Assembly (NCBI RefSeq): GCF_001077815.2
Contig: NZ_CP011310.1
Span: 1,426,001 to 1,490,000, forward strand
Length of the DNA: 64,000 nucleotides
Direction of reading: 5' to 3'
Source of the DNA: Aurantiacibacter atlanticus
GTDB lineage: Bacteria > Pseudomonadota > Alphaproteobacteria > Sphingomonadales > Sphingomonadaceae
Translations under genes and position numbers: made by a program
Shown here: in pieces, positions 1-8,275 of the stretch
Position numbering within the stretch: position 1 is the stretch's first letter
Layout of the letters: each line of letters starts with the position of its first letter
Notes under the pieces: model-generated
Told to the model about the DNA's origin: nothing
The model's database searches: none
What the model saw: the letters and a program-made list of their open reading frames with translations, nothing else

Positions 1-766
1 GCCCGCGTATCGCGCCCGGACGTACATCGATTCCTTTTATCCAGCGGCCCACATGCTCATATTCTTCATGGAGCGAGAGAAAAGTGGAGGCATCGCTATA
101 ACCACCATACCACAGTGCGCCGAACCACGGATAGGCCGCGATATCGGCAATGCTGAGATCATCGCCCGCGAGGTAGCGAGAACCTTCGAGCCGATTGTTC
201 GCAACCGAGAATATCCGCTTGGTTTCCATCGTATATCGGTTGATTGGATATTCGTATTTTTCCGGTGCATATTCGTAAAAATGGCCAAAGCCGCCGCCAA
301 TAAATGGCGCTGTACCCATCTGCCAGTTGAGCCAGCTCAACACCTCTGCACGTGCTGCGCCGCCCGACGGCAGGAGGTAATCGAATTTCTCCGCAAGGTG
401 CTGCAAGATCGCGCCGCTTTCAAAAATGCGGAACGGTGTTTCACCCGAACGATCGAGCAGGGCAGGAATCTTGCCATTGGGATTGAGCGCGGTGAAACCC
501 GATCCGAATTGGTCGCCTTCGCTGATGTCGATTTTCCATGCATCATATTCGGCCTCCGAAAAACCTGCTTCCAGCAATTCTTCGAACATGATGGTGACCT
601 TCACCCCATTGGGCGTACCCAGTGAATACAGCTGAAAAGGATGCTCACCCGCGAGTAGTTCAGTATCGTGCCGTGCACCTGCAACTGGGCGGTTGATACT
701 GGCGAACTGGCCACCGCTTTCAGTATTCTTCCAGACTTTGGGCGGGGTGTAGGTTGGGTCGGCCAT
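1..766 (-). CDS. yghU: Glutathione S-transferase family protein, YghU type (3' end cut by window)
   Basis: The minus strand is open from an ATG at 766 (N-terminus MADPTYTPPKVW) to the window edge, giving at least 255 residues. The motif SLGTPNGVKVTIMFEE is the thioredoxin-fold glutathione-site signature of the YghU/YfcG nu-class disulfide-bond oxidoreductases. It is followed by a C-terminal all-helical GST domain (AEVLSWLNWQMG, SIADIAAYPWFGALW). Family members reduce organic hydroperoxides or disulfides with two glutathiones in the cytosol; that activity is inferred from the family. The last few dozen residues are missing. It is divergent from the peptidase gene at 1019, with about 250 bp between them. 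Confidence 0.9.
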   Translation of the reverse strand, partial: MADPTYTPPKVWKNTESGGQFASINRPVAGARHDTELLAGEHPFQLYSLGTPNGVKVTIMFEELLEAGFSEAEYDAWKIDISEGDQFGSGFTALNPNGKIPALLDRSGETPFRIFESGAILQHLAEKFDYLLPSGGAARAEVLSWLNWQMGTAPFIGGGFGHFYEYAPEKYEYPINRYTMETKRIFSVANNRLEGSRYLAGDDLSIADIAAYPWFGALWYGGYSDASTFLSLHEEYEHVGRWIKGIDVRPGAIRG

Positions 767-1018
767 TGCGGTGCTCCTGAATAAAGTGTTGCGCGAAAGG
801 TGGCGGCACATCCCGCGTGTAACAAGGCAAGCAATTCTTTTGGCGAATAGAACCTCGCTTTGCCAAGCACGTTTTCGCCATTCCGGCGGGGATGGCGGCG
901 AGTGGCGCAGAGGCCGGCGATCGCAGGCAGTAGCCGGGGAGGACGGGCAGGCGTGACTTCGCCCCGACGCTCGTCTATCCGGTCACAGTCGTAACCTTTT
1001 TTATTCGAGGATTGTCCC

Positions 1019-2677
1019 ATGCGTCGCGCCCTTGCCATTCTGATGCTTGCCACTGCGCCAATTGCCCTGATCTCCGCTTGCACGCCTGCGGCACAGGAGG
1101 CCTCCGCACAGGGGTATGACATGTCGGCCAGCCGCGCGACGATTGCCGATGTCGATATGGCGCCGGAGACGTCCTACCTCTCCAATGAAGAACGCCAGGT
1201 GGTCAATCTGCTGATCGAAGCCAGCGGGTATATGGACGAGATTTACCTGCGCCAGCGCGGCGCGGATCTACCCGAAATGCGTGCGGAGATCGAGGCCAGC
1301 GGCGATGCTGACACACTTGACATGTTTGATCGTCATTTCGGCCCATGGGACAGCGTGGCGGATAACCACCCCTTCTACGGCGACACCGAATGGCCCGAGG
1401 GTGCGGGCTTCTATCCGGCTGATCTGACCCGCGAAGAATTTGACGCCTATCTCGAAGCCTATCCCGACCAGCGCAACGCCTTGATGAGTCCTTATACAAT
1501 TGTGCGACGCGACGGCGAAACCTTCACCGCTATTCCCTATAGCGAGGCTTATGCAGAATTCCTCGAGCCGGCTGCAGAACTGCTGCGCGAAGCTGCGGGA
1601 ATCACCACCAATGCCAGTCTGAAGCGCTTCCTCACCTTGCGCGCTGACAGCTTCCTTTCAGACGATTATTACGAAAGCGAAATGGCGTGGATGGACCTGG
1701 AGGACACGCCCATCGAAATCGCCATTGGGCCGTATGAAGTCTATACTGACCGCCTCTATGGCACAAAGACAGCGTTCGAAAGCTTCGTAACGTTGAAAAA
1801 CCCTGCTGAAAGCGCCGCGCTTGATCGGTATGTCGGCTATTTGCGTGACATGGAGGGTAACCTCCCCATCGATTCGCAATATCACAATTTCGCGCGCGGT
1901 TTTGAAAGCCCGATTGCGGTCGCGGATCAGATCCATGGCGGCGGCGATAATGTACCCGGCGTGCAAACAATCGCCTTCAACCTGCCAAATGACGAACGGG
2001 TGCGCGAAGCCAAAGGCGCGAAGAAAGTGATCCTGTCCAATGTGCTGGGCGCGAAGTTCGACATGATTCTCGATCCGATAGCCGATATCGTGCTGGCGGA
2101 AGAACAGGCGGCGCTGGTTAGCCGCCGCTACATGCAATTGTTCACCCTGTTCCACGAATTGTCGCACTCGCTCGGCCCTGGTAGCATTACTGTAGAGGGC
2201 CGTGAGACCACGGTGCAGGAAGAATTGCGTGAGCAATATTCCGCGCTGGAAGAGAGCAAGGCCGATGTCATGGGCATTTACAACCTCATCTACATGATGG
2301 AACGTGGTGAATTGCCCGCAGCCGAGAAGAGCGAACTGCTAGCGACCTATTTCGCCGGCCTGTTCCGCTCCATGCGCTTCGGCATCGAAGAAGCCCACGG
2401 CAAGGGTGCAGCGGCACAATATGGCTTCCTGCTCGACTATGGCGCCTTCGCCTGGGACGCCGATGCAGACCACTTCGTGATCGACGAGGCAAAGCTGGAG
2501 AGCGGCTTGACAGAACTGCTGCGTACCGAACTGATGTTGCAAGCAACTGGCGACTATGACGGTACAGTCGCGTTCTTCGAGCAACATGCGCATTTGGACG
2601 AGCACGCCGAGGCCGCGATTGCGGGGATGGCCAGCATTCCGGTGGATATTCGCCCGCTTTATCCGGATGAGATTTGA
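1019..2677 (+). CDS. Lipoprotein metallopeptidase related to dipeptidyl-peptidase III (M49-like)
   Basis: 552 residues. The N-terminus is a lipoprotein signal ending in LISAC, so the mature protein is predicted to be lipid-anchored at Cys21 in the envelope. A zinc site is visible: LFHELSH near residue 380, then EESKAD about 30 residues later. This matches the HExxH ... EExKAD arrangement of bacterial M49-like 'Zn-dependent hydrolases'. Eukaryotic DPP III has a longer HELLGH motif. The substrate is unknown; aminopeptidase or dipeptidyl-peptidase activity is an inference. The ATG is chosen because it begins a proper signal peptide. It stands alone between the divergent yghU and trhO. Confidence 0.85.
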   Translation: MRRALAILMLATAPIALISACTPAAQEASAQGYDMSASRATIADVDMAPETSYLSNEERQVVNLLIEASGYMDEIYLRQRGADLPEMRAEIEASGDADTLDMFDRHFGPWDSVADNHPFYGDTEWPEGAGFYPADLTREEFDAYLEAYPDQRNALMSPYTIVRRDGETFTAIPYSEAYAEFLEPAAELLREAAGITTNASLKRFLTLRADSFLSDDYYESEMAWMDLEDTPIEIAIGPYEVYTDRLYGTKTAFESFVTLKNPAESAALDRYVGYLRDMEGNLPIDSQYHNFARGFESPIAVADQIHGGGDNVPGVQTIAFNLPNDERVREAKGAKKVILSNVLGAKFDMILDPIADIVLAEEQAALVSRRYMQLFTLFHELSHSLGPGSITVEGRETTVQEELREQYSALEESKADVMGIYNLIYMMERGELPAAEKSELLATYFAGLFRSMRFGIEEAHGKGAAAQYGFLLDYGAFAWDADADHFVIDEAKLESGLTELLRTELMLQATGDYDGTVAFFEQHAHLDEHAEAAIAGMASIPVDIRPLYPDEI

Positions 2678-2831
2678 AGGAGATGCAATTTTTTGGCCGA
2701 CACCTTGCTGCCGCATTAGCATAGACCGTAGAACTTCCGTTTCTCTCAGGTGATGGTGGAAAGGCCGCGAAGGCGGATGATCACTATACGAAGGCTGGCC
2801 CCGTCCTGCACCTCTCGTTACAGGGCTATGC

Positions 2832-3815
2832 ATGAAAAGCCTGTCGCCAACCCACAATTCTCCATTCAGCGTCGCAGCGCTCTACCGTTTCGCGTCCTTC
2901 TCCGACCCGGAAAGCTTGCGCGCGCCGCTCCAGAAGCTTTGCGAAGACAATGCCATTCGCGGCACCTTGCTGCTCGCCCATGAGGGTATCAATGGCACAA
3001 TAGCGGGGTCGCATGAGGGCATCGCCGCAGTGCTCGATCACATCCGTACTTTGCCCGATTGCTCCGATATCGAGGTGAAATTTTCAAGCGCCGAGAAAAT
3101 GCCGTTCCACCGCATGAAGGTGCGGGTGAAGCCGGAAATTGTGACGATGGGGCAGTCAGCGCTCGATCCGGTAAACAATGCAGGCACCTATGTCGATCCG
3201 CAGGACTGGAATGATCTGATATCCGACCCTGGCACTATCGTGATCGACACGCGGAATGATTATGAGGTCGCTGTCGGTCAGTTCGAAGGTGCCGTGAATC
3301 CGAAAACGCCGACGTTCAGCGATTTCCCCGAATGGTTCCAGGCAGAGCGAGAGCGGTTGCTGGCTAAGAATGACGGCACGGCGCCCAAGGTCGCAATGTA
3401 TTGCACCGGCGGCATTCGCTGTGAAAAATCGACCGCCTTCCTCGCCAGCGAAGGCGTGGACGAAGTGTTTCACTTGAAGGGCGGCATTCTCAAATATCTG
3501 GAAACCGTGCCTGAAGAAATGAGCCTGTGGCGCGGCGAATGTTTCGTTTTCGATCAGCGGGTGAGTGTTGGCCATGGGCTGACACAGGGCAGCTATGGGC
3601 TCTGCCACGCCTGCCGCCTGCCGGTCAGCGCCGAAGACCTTGCAAGCCCGCTTTACGAAGCAGGGGTCAGTTGTCCCGCCTGCCACGATCAGCGGACCGA
3701 GCAGCAGCGCGAATCCTATCGTGAGCGGCAAAAGCAGCAAGTGCTTGCAAGGCAGCAGGGCCGTGAACATGTGGGCGCGGTGCTGACCAAGAAGAAAAAA
3801 ACCGACGATGTCTGA
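2832..3815 (+). CDS. trhO: tRNA uridine(34) hydroxylase TrhO (rhodanese family)
   Basis: 327 residues in the YceA/TrhO layout: an N-terminal acylphosphatase-like domain ([21 protein letters not shown]), a central rhodanese domain with [12 protein letters not shown] and the active loop [10 protein letters not shown] (catalytic Cys at residue 191), and a C-terminal Cys-rich segment ([17 protein letters not shown]) that probably binds zinc. TrhO makes 5-hydroxyuridine at the wobble position of some tRNAs using O2. Its stop overlaps the start of the next GST gene by 8 bp, which suggests co-translation. Confidence 0.95.
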   Translation: MKSLSPTHNSPFSVAALYRFASFSDPESLRAPLQKLCEDNAIRGTLLLAHEGINGTIAGSHEGIAAVLDHIRTLPDCSDIEVKFSSAEKMPFHRMKVRVKPEIVTMGQSALDPVNNAGTYVDPQDWNDLISDPGTIVIDTRNDYEVAVGQFEGAVNPKTPTFSDFPEWFQAERERLLAKNDGTAPKVAMYCTGGIRCEKSTAFLASEGVDEVFHLKGGILKYLETVPEEMSLWRGECFVFDQRVSVGHGLTQGSYGLCHACRLPVSAEDLASPLYEAGVSCPACHDQRTEQQRESYRERQKQQVLARQQGREHVGAVLTKKKKTDDV

Positions 3816-4434
3816 CCGCGTGCTCTACAGTTTTCGCCGCTGCCCCTACGCGATGCGCGCCCGCATGGCGCTGGTCGTCAGTGGAACGCGGTGCGAATTG
3901 CGCGAGGTGAAACTGTCGGACAAGCCGCAGGCGATGCGCGATGCCTCTCCCAAGGCCACCGTTCCGGTGCTGGTTCACGGCGATGGCACCGTGCTGGATC
4001 AGAGCATCGACATCATGCGCTGGGCGCTGGGCCATACCGATCCCGAGGGCTGGCTGGAACGCGATGATGCGGAGTTGATCGCCGCCAATGACGGGCCGTT
4101 CAAACACGCTCTCGATCGCTATAAATATCCCGATCGCCATGACAGCGACCCGGTGGCTCACCGCGAAGCGGGCGTGAAATACCTGCGCGAACTCGAAGCG
4201 CGGTTGGAGAAGGGCGCCCAGCTATGCGGCGAAACGCGCGGGTTGGCCGATGCGGCAATCATGCCATTCGTCCGCCAATTCGCCGCGACCGACCGCGAAT
4301 GGTGGGGCAAGGTCGATCTTCCACGCGTGAAGCAATGGCTGGCCGATCACCTGGAATCCGATCTGTTCAAGACCGTGATGCAGCGAGAAAAGCCATGGCA
4401 ATCGGGCGATGCGCCGATTGCCTTGGCGCTTTGA
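3808..4434 (+). CDS. Glutathione S-transferase family protein
   Basis: 208 residues starting [22 protein letters not shown]. The CPYAMR motif at the start of the thioredoxin-like domain is typical of cysteine-type GSTs (omega/GrxB-like). Pro in SPKATVPVL is the conserved cis-Pro, and [11 protein letters not shown] marks the glutathione site. The helical C-terminal domain includes [15 protein letters not shown]. The ATG lies inside the last codons of trhO, so the two are probably one transcript. The substrate is not predictable. It converges on ilvE with a 10-bp gap. Confidence 0.88.
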   Translation: MSDRVLYSFRRCPYAMRARMALVVSGTRCELREVKLSDKPQAMRDASPKATVPVLVHGDGTVLDQSIDIMRWALGHTDPEGWLERDDAELIAANDGPFKHALDRYKYPDRHDSDPVAHREAGVKYLRELEARLEKGAQLCGETRGLADAAIMPFVRQFAATDREWWGKVDLPRVKQWLADHLESDLFKTVMQREKPWQSGDAPIALAL

Positions 4435-4444
4435 CCCAGCCGCT

Positions 4445-5521
4445 CTAATCCAGCCGCGTCACCCAACCGTGCGTGTCTTCGACGCTGCCGCGCTGAATGC
4501 CGACAAGCTTTTCGCGCAGGGTGCTGGTCAAATGCCCCGGTCCACCGCTGCCGATGGTGAACTCCCCATCGCGTCCAGCAACCTTGCCAACCGCCGTCAC
4601 TACCGCTGCCGTTCCGCAGGCGAAGGTTTCGACCAGTCTCCCGCTCGCGGCATCATCGCGCCACTGGTCGATCGAATACATTTCCTCACGCATGTCGAGG
4701 CCCTGTTCGCGGGCGAGGGTAATGATCGAATCGCGCGTGATACCCGGCAGGATCGTGCCGCGTAATGGCGGAGTGATGACCGAATCATCATCGAATACGA
4801 AGAACAAGTTCATACCGCCGAGCTCTTCAATCCACTTATGCTCTGCAGCATCAAGGAACACGACCTGATCGTGGCCCTTTGCAAATGCCTCGCCCGTGGG
4901 GACTAGGCTGGCTGCATAATTGCCACCGCATTTCGCTTCACCCGTGCCCCCGGGCGCGGCGCGGGTAAAATCGCTGACCCACACGGATACCGCCGGCGCG
5001 CCGGATTTGAAGTAATTTCCTGCGGGTGAAAGGATCACAAGAAATTTGTATTTTGTCGCCGGACGCACGCCGAGGAAATGTTCATTGGCGAACATAAAGG
5101 GGCGGATATAAAGCGAGCCGCCTCCCACCGAAGGAAACCAGTCGGCATCGGCTTTTACTACTTGGCGTACCGACTCGATAAACACATCTTCCGGCAGTTC
5201 CGGCATGGCGAGACGCGCTGCAGACTTATTAAACCTCTTGGCATTCGCATCGGGGCGGAACAGCGCCATCGTGCCGTCTTCCAGCCGATACGCTTTCATG
5301 CCTTCGAAGATTTCCTGCGCATAATGCAGCACGCTAGCGGCAGGATCGAGCAGAATCGGCTCTCTCGGGCCGAGTGTAGGCGAGTGCCAGCCCTTGCCCG
5401 CATCGTAATCGATCGAGATCATGTGATCGGTAAAGACCGTGCCGAACCCCGGATCGGCAATCGCCTGATCGCGCGTGGCACCGGGTACCGGGGCAGAATG
5501 GGGAAGGCGGGTAAATTCCAT
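4445..5521 (-). CDS. ilvE: Branched-chain amino acid aminotransferase IlvE
   Basis: 358 residues from the ATG at 5521 (MEFTRLPHSAPVPG), preceded by AAGGAG at 11 nt. A longer frame to 5617 adds 32 residues without family likeness, so the shorter start is preferred. This is a class IV PLP aminotransferase of the eukaryote-like BCAT II type: EIFEGMKAYR near the N-terminus, the Schiff-base lysine in GEAKCGGNYAAS, and ELGGMNLFFVF followed by LPGITRDSIITLA. It performs the last step of Val, Leu and Ile synthesis and the first of their breakdown. leuB lies in the same window but not in the same operon. Confidence 0.95.
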   Translation of the reverse strand: MEFTRLPHSAPVPGATRDQAIADPGFGTVFTDHMISIDYDAGKGWHSPTLGPREPILLDPAASVLHYAQEIFEGMKAYRLEDGTMALFRPDANAKRFNKSAARLAMPELPEDVFIESVRQVVKADADWFPSVGGGSLYIRPFMFANEHFLGVRPATKYKFLVILSPAGNYFKSGAPAVSVWVSDFTRAAPGGTGEAKCGGNYAASLVPTGEAFAKGHDQVVFLDAAEHKWIEELGGMNLFFVFDDDSVITPPLRGTILPGITRDSIITLAREQGLDMREEMYSIDQWRDDAASGRLVETFACGTAAVVTAVGKVAGRDGEFTIGSGGPGHLTSTLREKLVGIQRGSVEDTHGWVTRLD

Positions 5522-5671
5522 GTGCGTGCTCACTCCTTGGGCGCCGATTAGGCGGCAGAGGTGTGGGAGGCAAGAGGGTGTGTTTAAGGAGCGGGGTTGA
5601 ATGGCCGCTAACGACACAGGTTCAGGGCATGTGGTCCGTTAGATTTTCCAGGCCGCGTTCAAATCGGCTTG

Positions 5672-5890
5672 TCATATCTTTTTCCTCATCAGGAACATTG
5701 CCAGTCTATGCATGTTCGGAGCAAGCACCAGACTGATGAGCGGGACGAGAATTGCTGTAAGGATGAATGTCTGAAAACCTAGTGCGAGATCGCGTGCAAA
5801 TGCGGCAAGCAATACAAGCATACCTGTGGCCAATGGCCAGACTATAAACCAGACGAGGAGGGTCCGCAGCATCACGACGCGCATTGCCAA
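5672..5890 (-). CDS. Small two-helix membrane protein (DUF2798-like)
   Basis: 72 residues, mostly two transmembrane helices (LLVWFIVWPLATGMLVLL and TFILTAILVPLISLVLA) followed by NMHRLAMFLMRKKI. Length and the ...LAP-x(3)-RL ending resemble DUF2798 proteins; this is a visual match only. The start overlaps the end of the upstream marR-type gene by 19 bp, so the two are probably coexpressed and the regulator may control it. No enzymatic function can be proposed. Confidence 0.6.
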   Translation of the reverse strand: MAMRVVMLRTLLVWFIVWPLATGMLVLLAAFARDLALGFQTFILTAILVPLISLVLAPNMHRLAMFLMRKKI

Positions 5891-6330
5891 GCCCCTCTCT
5901 CTGACCTTGAGGCGTGAAGGATTGCAAAATAGCCCGGCAGAACTTCATTGAGTTTACCGTGTCCCAATTGTGTGAGGGATATTTCCTTTGATCGGGCGTC
6001 GTTCTCACTGCTGACGACATTGACCAGTCCGGCAAGTTCCAGGCTTTGCAGCGTTCGCGTAACCACCGGTCGAGAGACATCGAGCCTGTCGGCTATTTCG
6101 CTGGCCGCAAGAGACGTGCGCTCAGGCTCTCGATCAATGAGGATAAGGGTCAGAAACCGAAGCTGCGACAGGTCATGCGTCATAAAATAGGTGTCGATTT
6201 CGCGTATGAGAATGCTGGCGGCGCGCATGTGTTCTAACGCTTCGAACACTTTGGCGGGATCAACATTACCGAAGCGGTCCGCATAACCTCTGACCATTCG
6301 CTGGCTAGGCAAGTCTTTGAGAAAAAACAT
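5872..6330 (-). CDS. MarR-family transcriptional regulator
   Basis: 152 residues with a winged helix-turn-helix in the middle: LAASEIADRLDVSRPVVTRTLQSLELAGLVN, then the wing with SENDARSKEISLTQLGHGKL. This is the MarR order, with the DxRxK-type wing (here NDARSK). Such proteins are homodimeric repressors that often answer to phenolic compounds or antibiotics. Its ATG overlaps the stop of a short upstream frame (TGATG at 6328-6332), a translational-coupling geometry. The small membrane protein gene follows immediately. An attenuator-like leader lies about 430 bp upstream. Confidence 0.85.
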   Translation of the reverse strand: MFFLKDLPSQRMVRGYADRFGNVDPAKVFEALEHMRAASILIREIDTYFMTHDLSQLRFLTLILIDREPERTSLAASEIADRLDVSRPVVTRTLQSLELAGLVNVVSSENDARSKEISLTQLGHGKLNEVLPGYFAILHASRSERGAWQCAS

Positions 6331-6485
6331 CAGCTAGGCAAACCAGTCTTAGAGGGATGAATTGCGGCTCCTCGGCCAAATAGTTTCTCGTAAGCCCGAA
6401 GTGCCGATTTGGTGGCAGGCTGATCCTGATACGCAGCTTGGGCCGCCTCAGCGCCATTGCTCGTAAAGATGCAGACTTCCGTCAT
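6330..6485 (-). CDS. Short conserved-looking ORF coupled to the MarR gene, or end of a frameshifted gene
   Basis: A 51-residue frame (MTEVCIFTSNGAEAAQAAY ...) ends in TGA sharing bases with the marR ATG. The same frame stays open upstream to about 6575 without an ATG (reading ...CGWSVEYKRIVQTAPGARRP) and looks like natural protein there. Two other minus-strand frames just upstream also look protein-like: DLFELDRGWFDDMVAMLTKE around 6540-6605 and GDPPNPSEDLEVGRFGDCS around 6630-6693. The likeliest reading is one small gene broken by two frameshifts; separate short ORFs are possible. The family is not recognised. Confidence 0.4.
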   Translation of the reverse strand: MTEVCIFTSNGAEAAQAAYQDQPATKSALRAYEKLFGRGAAIHPSKTGLPS

Positions 6486-6758
6486 CGGTCTTCGCGCTCC
6501 CGGTGCGGTTTGAACGATGCGTTTATATTCAACAGACCAGCCACATGAGCTTCTTTGGTTAGCATGGCAACCATATCGTCAAACCAACCCCGGTCAAGCT
6601 CGAACAGGTCTGGAATCGTAATTCAACCATATGAAGCGAACAATCTCCAAATCGCCCAACTTCCAGATCCTCGCTCGGATTGGGTGGATCTCCCTCCAGG
6701 CGGCCTGAGCTTACGTTAGAAACCGCAGACGAAACCAGCCGCCGACGCCAGATATGAG
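6486..6758 (-). pseudogene. Probable frameshifted 5' part of the ORF upstream of marR
   Basis: No intact gene starts here. Protein-like stretches occur in different minus-strand frames (see the 6330-6485 entry), and joining them needs two single-base shifts near 6610 and 6560. Start codon and ribosome site of the putative ancestral gene are not clear; a GGAGGGAG run lies near 6691-6698 on the minus strand. The alternative is untranslated leader between the attenuator-like hairpins and the MarR gene. Confidence 0.3.
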
Positions 6759-6820
6759 AAGGGCGGCCCTGCCTCAGCAGTGACCGCCCTTATCATGGTC
6801 AGCGGTCAGTTAGACCGCCC
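6759..6820 (-). promoter_or_regulatory. Mutually exclusive hairpins after the leader ORF (attenuator-like)
   Basis: Read on the minus strand, segment 1 GGGCGGTC and segment 2 GACCGC (together 6801-6820) form a tight hairpin. Segment 3 (GGGCGGTC, within 6780-6791) can pair either with segment 2 or with segment 4 (CCGCCCTT, 6759-6766) in an 8-bp stem. This is the 1:2 / 2:3 / 3:4 logic of classical attenuators. No strong U-run follows segment 4, so the output may be translational or Rho-dependent rather than intrinsic termination. Confidence 0.5.
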
Positions 6821-6847
6821 ACGTAGCCTTACTCGGCGCGTTGGAAA

Positions 6848-6904
6848 TTACCGAATATGCTCCGCACGGGTCATCACCGACCTCCCTGCTGAACCATGAG
6901 ACAT
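6848..6904 (-). CDS. 18-residue leader peptide with an extreme Shine-Dalgarno
   Basis: The minus strand reads MSHGSAGRSVMTRAEHIR and then TAA. Its ATG is preceded by AAAGGAGGTGATC (6907-6919), 13 nt that match the full anti-Shine-Dalgarno tail of 16S rRNA, with 7 nt between AGGAGG and ATG. Such a site strongly predicts translation of an otherwise unremarkable short frame. The competing hairpins at 6759-6820 follow 28 nt downstream. There is no run of one amino acid, so sensing of a single charged tRNA is unlikely; ribosome stalling or antibiotic sensing ahead of the MarR gene is an inference. Confidence 0.55.
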   Translation of the reverse strand: MSHGSAGRSVMTRAEHIR

Positions 6905-6961
6905 CGGATCACCTCCTTTCGCGCTATGAGAGCCAGGAACCGCCGCTTCACCGGGGTTCCA

Positions 6962-6989
6962 AGACCTGCCTTTACTGCTGGTCTTGGAG
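6962..6989. other. Perfect 9-bp inverted repeat upstream of the leader ORF
   Basis: TTCCAAGACC and GGTCTTGGA flank a 13-nt loop. In the minus-strand transcript this hairpin would lie just 5' of the leader peptide's ribosome site. On the plus strand it is followed by GCCCTTTGTG, a weak terminator tail. The rest of 6990-7106 shows no gene. Confidence 0.45.
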
Positions 6990-7106
6990 CCCTTTGTGAA
7001 TCGCTAAGCCAATTAAAACAAGCCTTGTATTTTTCTTTTTCACAGTCACAATACCTGCCTCTTGTCGCATGACCCTAAGTTACCGGGAGTACGACAGAAC
7101 CCTGCG

Positions 7107-7667
7107 TCAGCGCCGGCATTCCTCTATCACGCGTGAAACTTCCGGCCACGCCGGTAGATAAAGGGTGCTTTCACCGGGCAGCTCTATCGCAAAACGGCCC
7201 TTGGAAAGCGCCATCGCGTCAAGAAAAGCATCCTCTGCAGACAATTGCGCAGTCACGACCGATCCCGCTTGTGGGCCAGCGGTCAGATCCTTGTCCGCCG
7301 TTTCGGTACGTATACGCATCGTGAGTGCGGATTGCGCGCTGCTGCTACGCGATATCGCAACAGAGCGGCTTGCCTGATCACAGCGCATGGAAAACAGTGC
7401 CGTGCTGCCCATCGGCCCGAACTGTGCCATGGGCACGCCGCTGGGCGCCGAATAACGCCAGTCACCCGTCGTTTGTGGAGCGTCCAACCAATCGTCGAAA
7501 CTTGGCGTGATGACCTGCGGCGGAACGGGCTGCGCGGTAGAAACAGGCGGAGGTGCTGGTGTAGGGGCAGGTGTCGGCTGCGGCGAAGGCGGAACGCACG
7601 CAGCCAAGGACATTGCGCCAATGATGGCGCTGCTGGTTGTGAACAGGCGGAAACGATTTAATTGCAT
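7107..7667 (-). CDS. Lipoprotein of unknown function, paralogue of the upstream gene
   Basis: 186 residues. The signal ends in SLAAC, giving a lipid-anchored Cys24, followed by a Pro/Thr-rich linker and a domain of about 130 residues. That domain has the same outline as the upstream protein (7658-8182): an initial WRYSA / WDIT strand, a Cys in the first third (MRCDQ versus ISCKS), a middle segment on small residues, and an end in the pattern P-x(4)-R-V-I-x(2)-C. The last Cys probably pairs with the earlier one. The start overlaps the upstream stop by 10 bp. No named family is recognised. Confidence 0.75.
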   Translation of the reverse strand: MQLNRFRLFTTSSAIIGAMSLAACVPPSPQPTPAPTPAPPPVSTAQPVPPQVITPSFDDWLDAPQTTGDWRYSAPSGVPMAQFGPMGSTALFSMRCDQASRSVAISRSSSAQSALTMRIRTETADKDLTAGPQAGSVVTAQLSAEDAFLDAMALSKGRFAIELPGESTLYLPAWPEVSRVIEECRR

Positions 7668-8182
7668 GCGGAAATAACCCTGCGAATACCTGGGTGCGAA
7701 GGGAACTGGAGCCGTTCGCCCTGCGGTGATGTGAGTGTGAATACTTGGCCTTGCTCACCCAGTGCGTGGATGATGCCGAGGCCCTGATCGATCTGCGCGA
7801 CCATATAGGGGAAATCGGGATTGCCGTCGGTTTGCAGATCGATCCGTGCTGCTTCTCCGCCTGCATCGAGACGCCATGCCTCAGATGCGACGGAATCGGA
7901 TCGGATGGAAATCGTCAGTGCATCGACTGAGCTCTTACAGCTGATGATGATCGAGTTTTGGCTAGGAGACACGCCGAATTTCGCCTGCGCGCCATAGGCA
8001 TCCTCAGTTATATCCCACGTGCCCGGTGCCAGCGAGGTGCCATCGGCGGCGGCAGTTGCCACGGGGGTTGGGGTCTGGACGGCAGCGGGTTGCTTTGCGA
8101 CCGGTTCGGTCTCTTCGCTGGCATCGCAGCCTGTTAACAGCACAATGCAAAGAAGGGCACATGTCAGGCTGGGCATTTTCAT
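7658..8182 (-). CDS. Lipoprotein of unknown function (first of a tandem pair)
   Basis: 174 residues with lipobox VLLTGC (Cys19), then a low-complexity Thr/Pro/Ala linker to about residue 50 and a folded domain beginning GTWDITEDAYGAQAKFG. Two Cys remain in the mature domain, one in IIISCKSS and one at the C-terminus (RRVISACN), suggesting a disulfide. It is the first gene of a two-gene transcript with its paralogue and is divergent from tlyA, whose transcript must start in the short space near 8190-8275. Confidence 0.75.
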   Translation of the reverse strand: MKMPSLTCALLCIVLLTGCDASEETEPVAKQPAAVQTPTPVATAAADGTSLAPGTWDITEDAYGAQAKFGVSPSQNSIIISCKSSVDALTISIRSDSVASEAWRLDAGGEAARIDLQTDGNPDFPYMVAQIDQGLGIIHALGEQGQVFTLTSPQGERLQFPSHPGIRRVISACN

Positions 8183-8275
8183 GGAATGTCAGACCTCATC
8201 AGATTGCAACGAAAAACGTCTGTTCCGGCAACAAGCCACTGGCACTGCCGGTTCCGGCCTTCTATCGCGGTGCCC

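Noticed and set aside
6906..6919. GGATCACCTCCTTT on the plus strand, identical to the 3' end of 16S rRNA
   Set aside because: No other 16S sequence is nearby. Read on the minus strand it is a Shine-Dalgarno with correct spacing to a short ORF, which explains it better than an rRNA fragment.
6896..7075. 59-codon plus-strand frame
   Set aside because: It is antisense to the leader region, has no ribosome site and is Arg-rich in the way of shadow frames over structured RNA.
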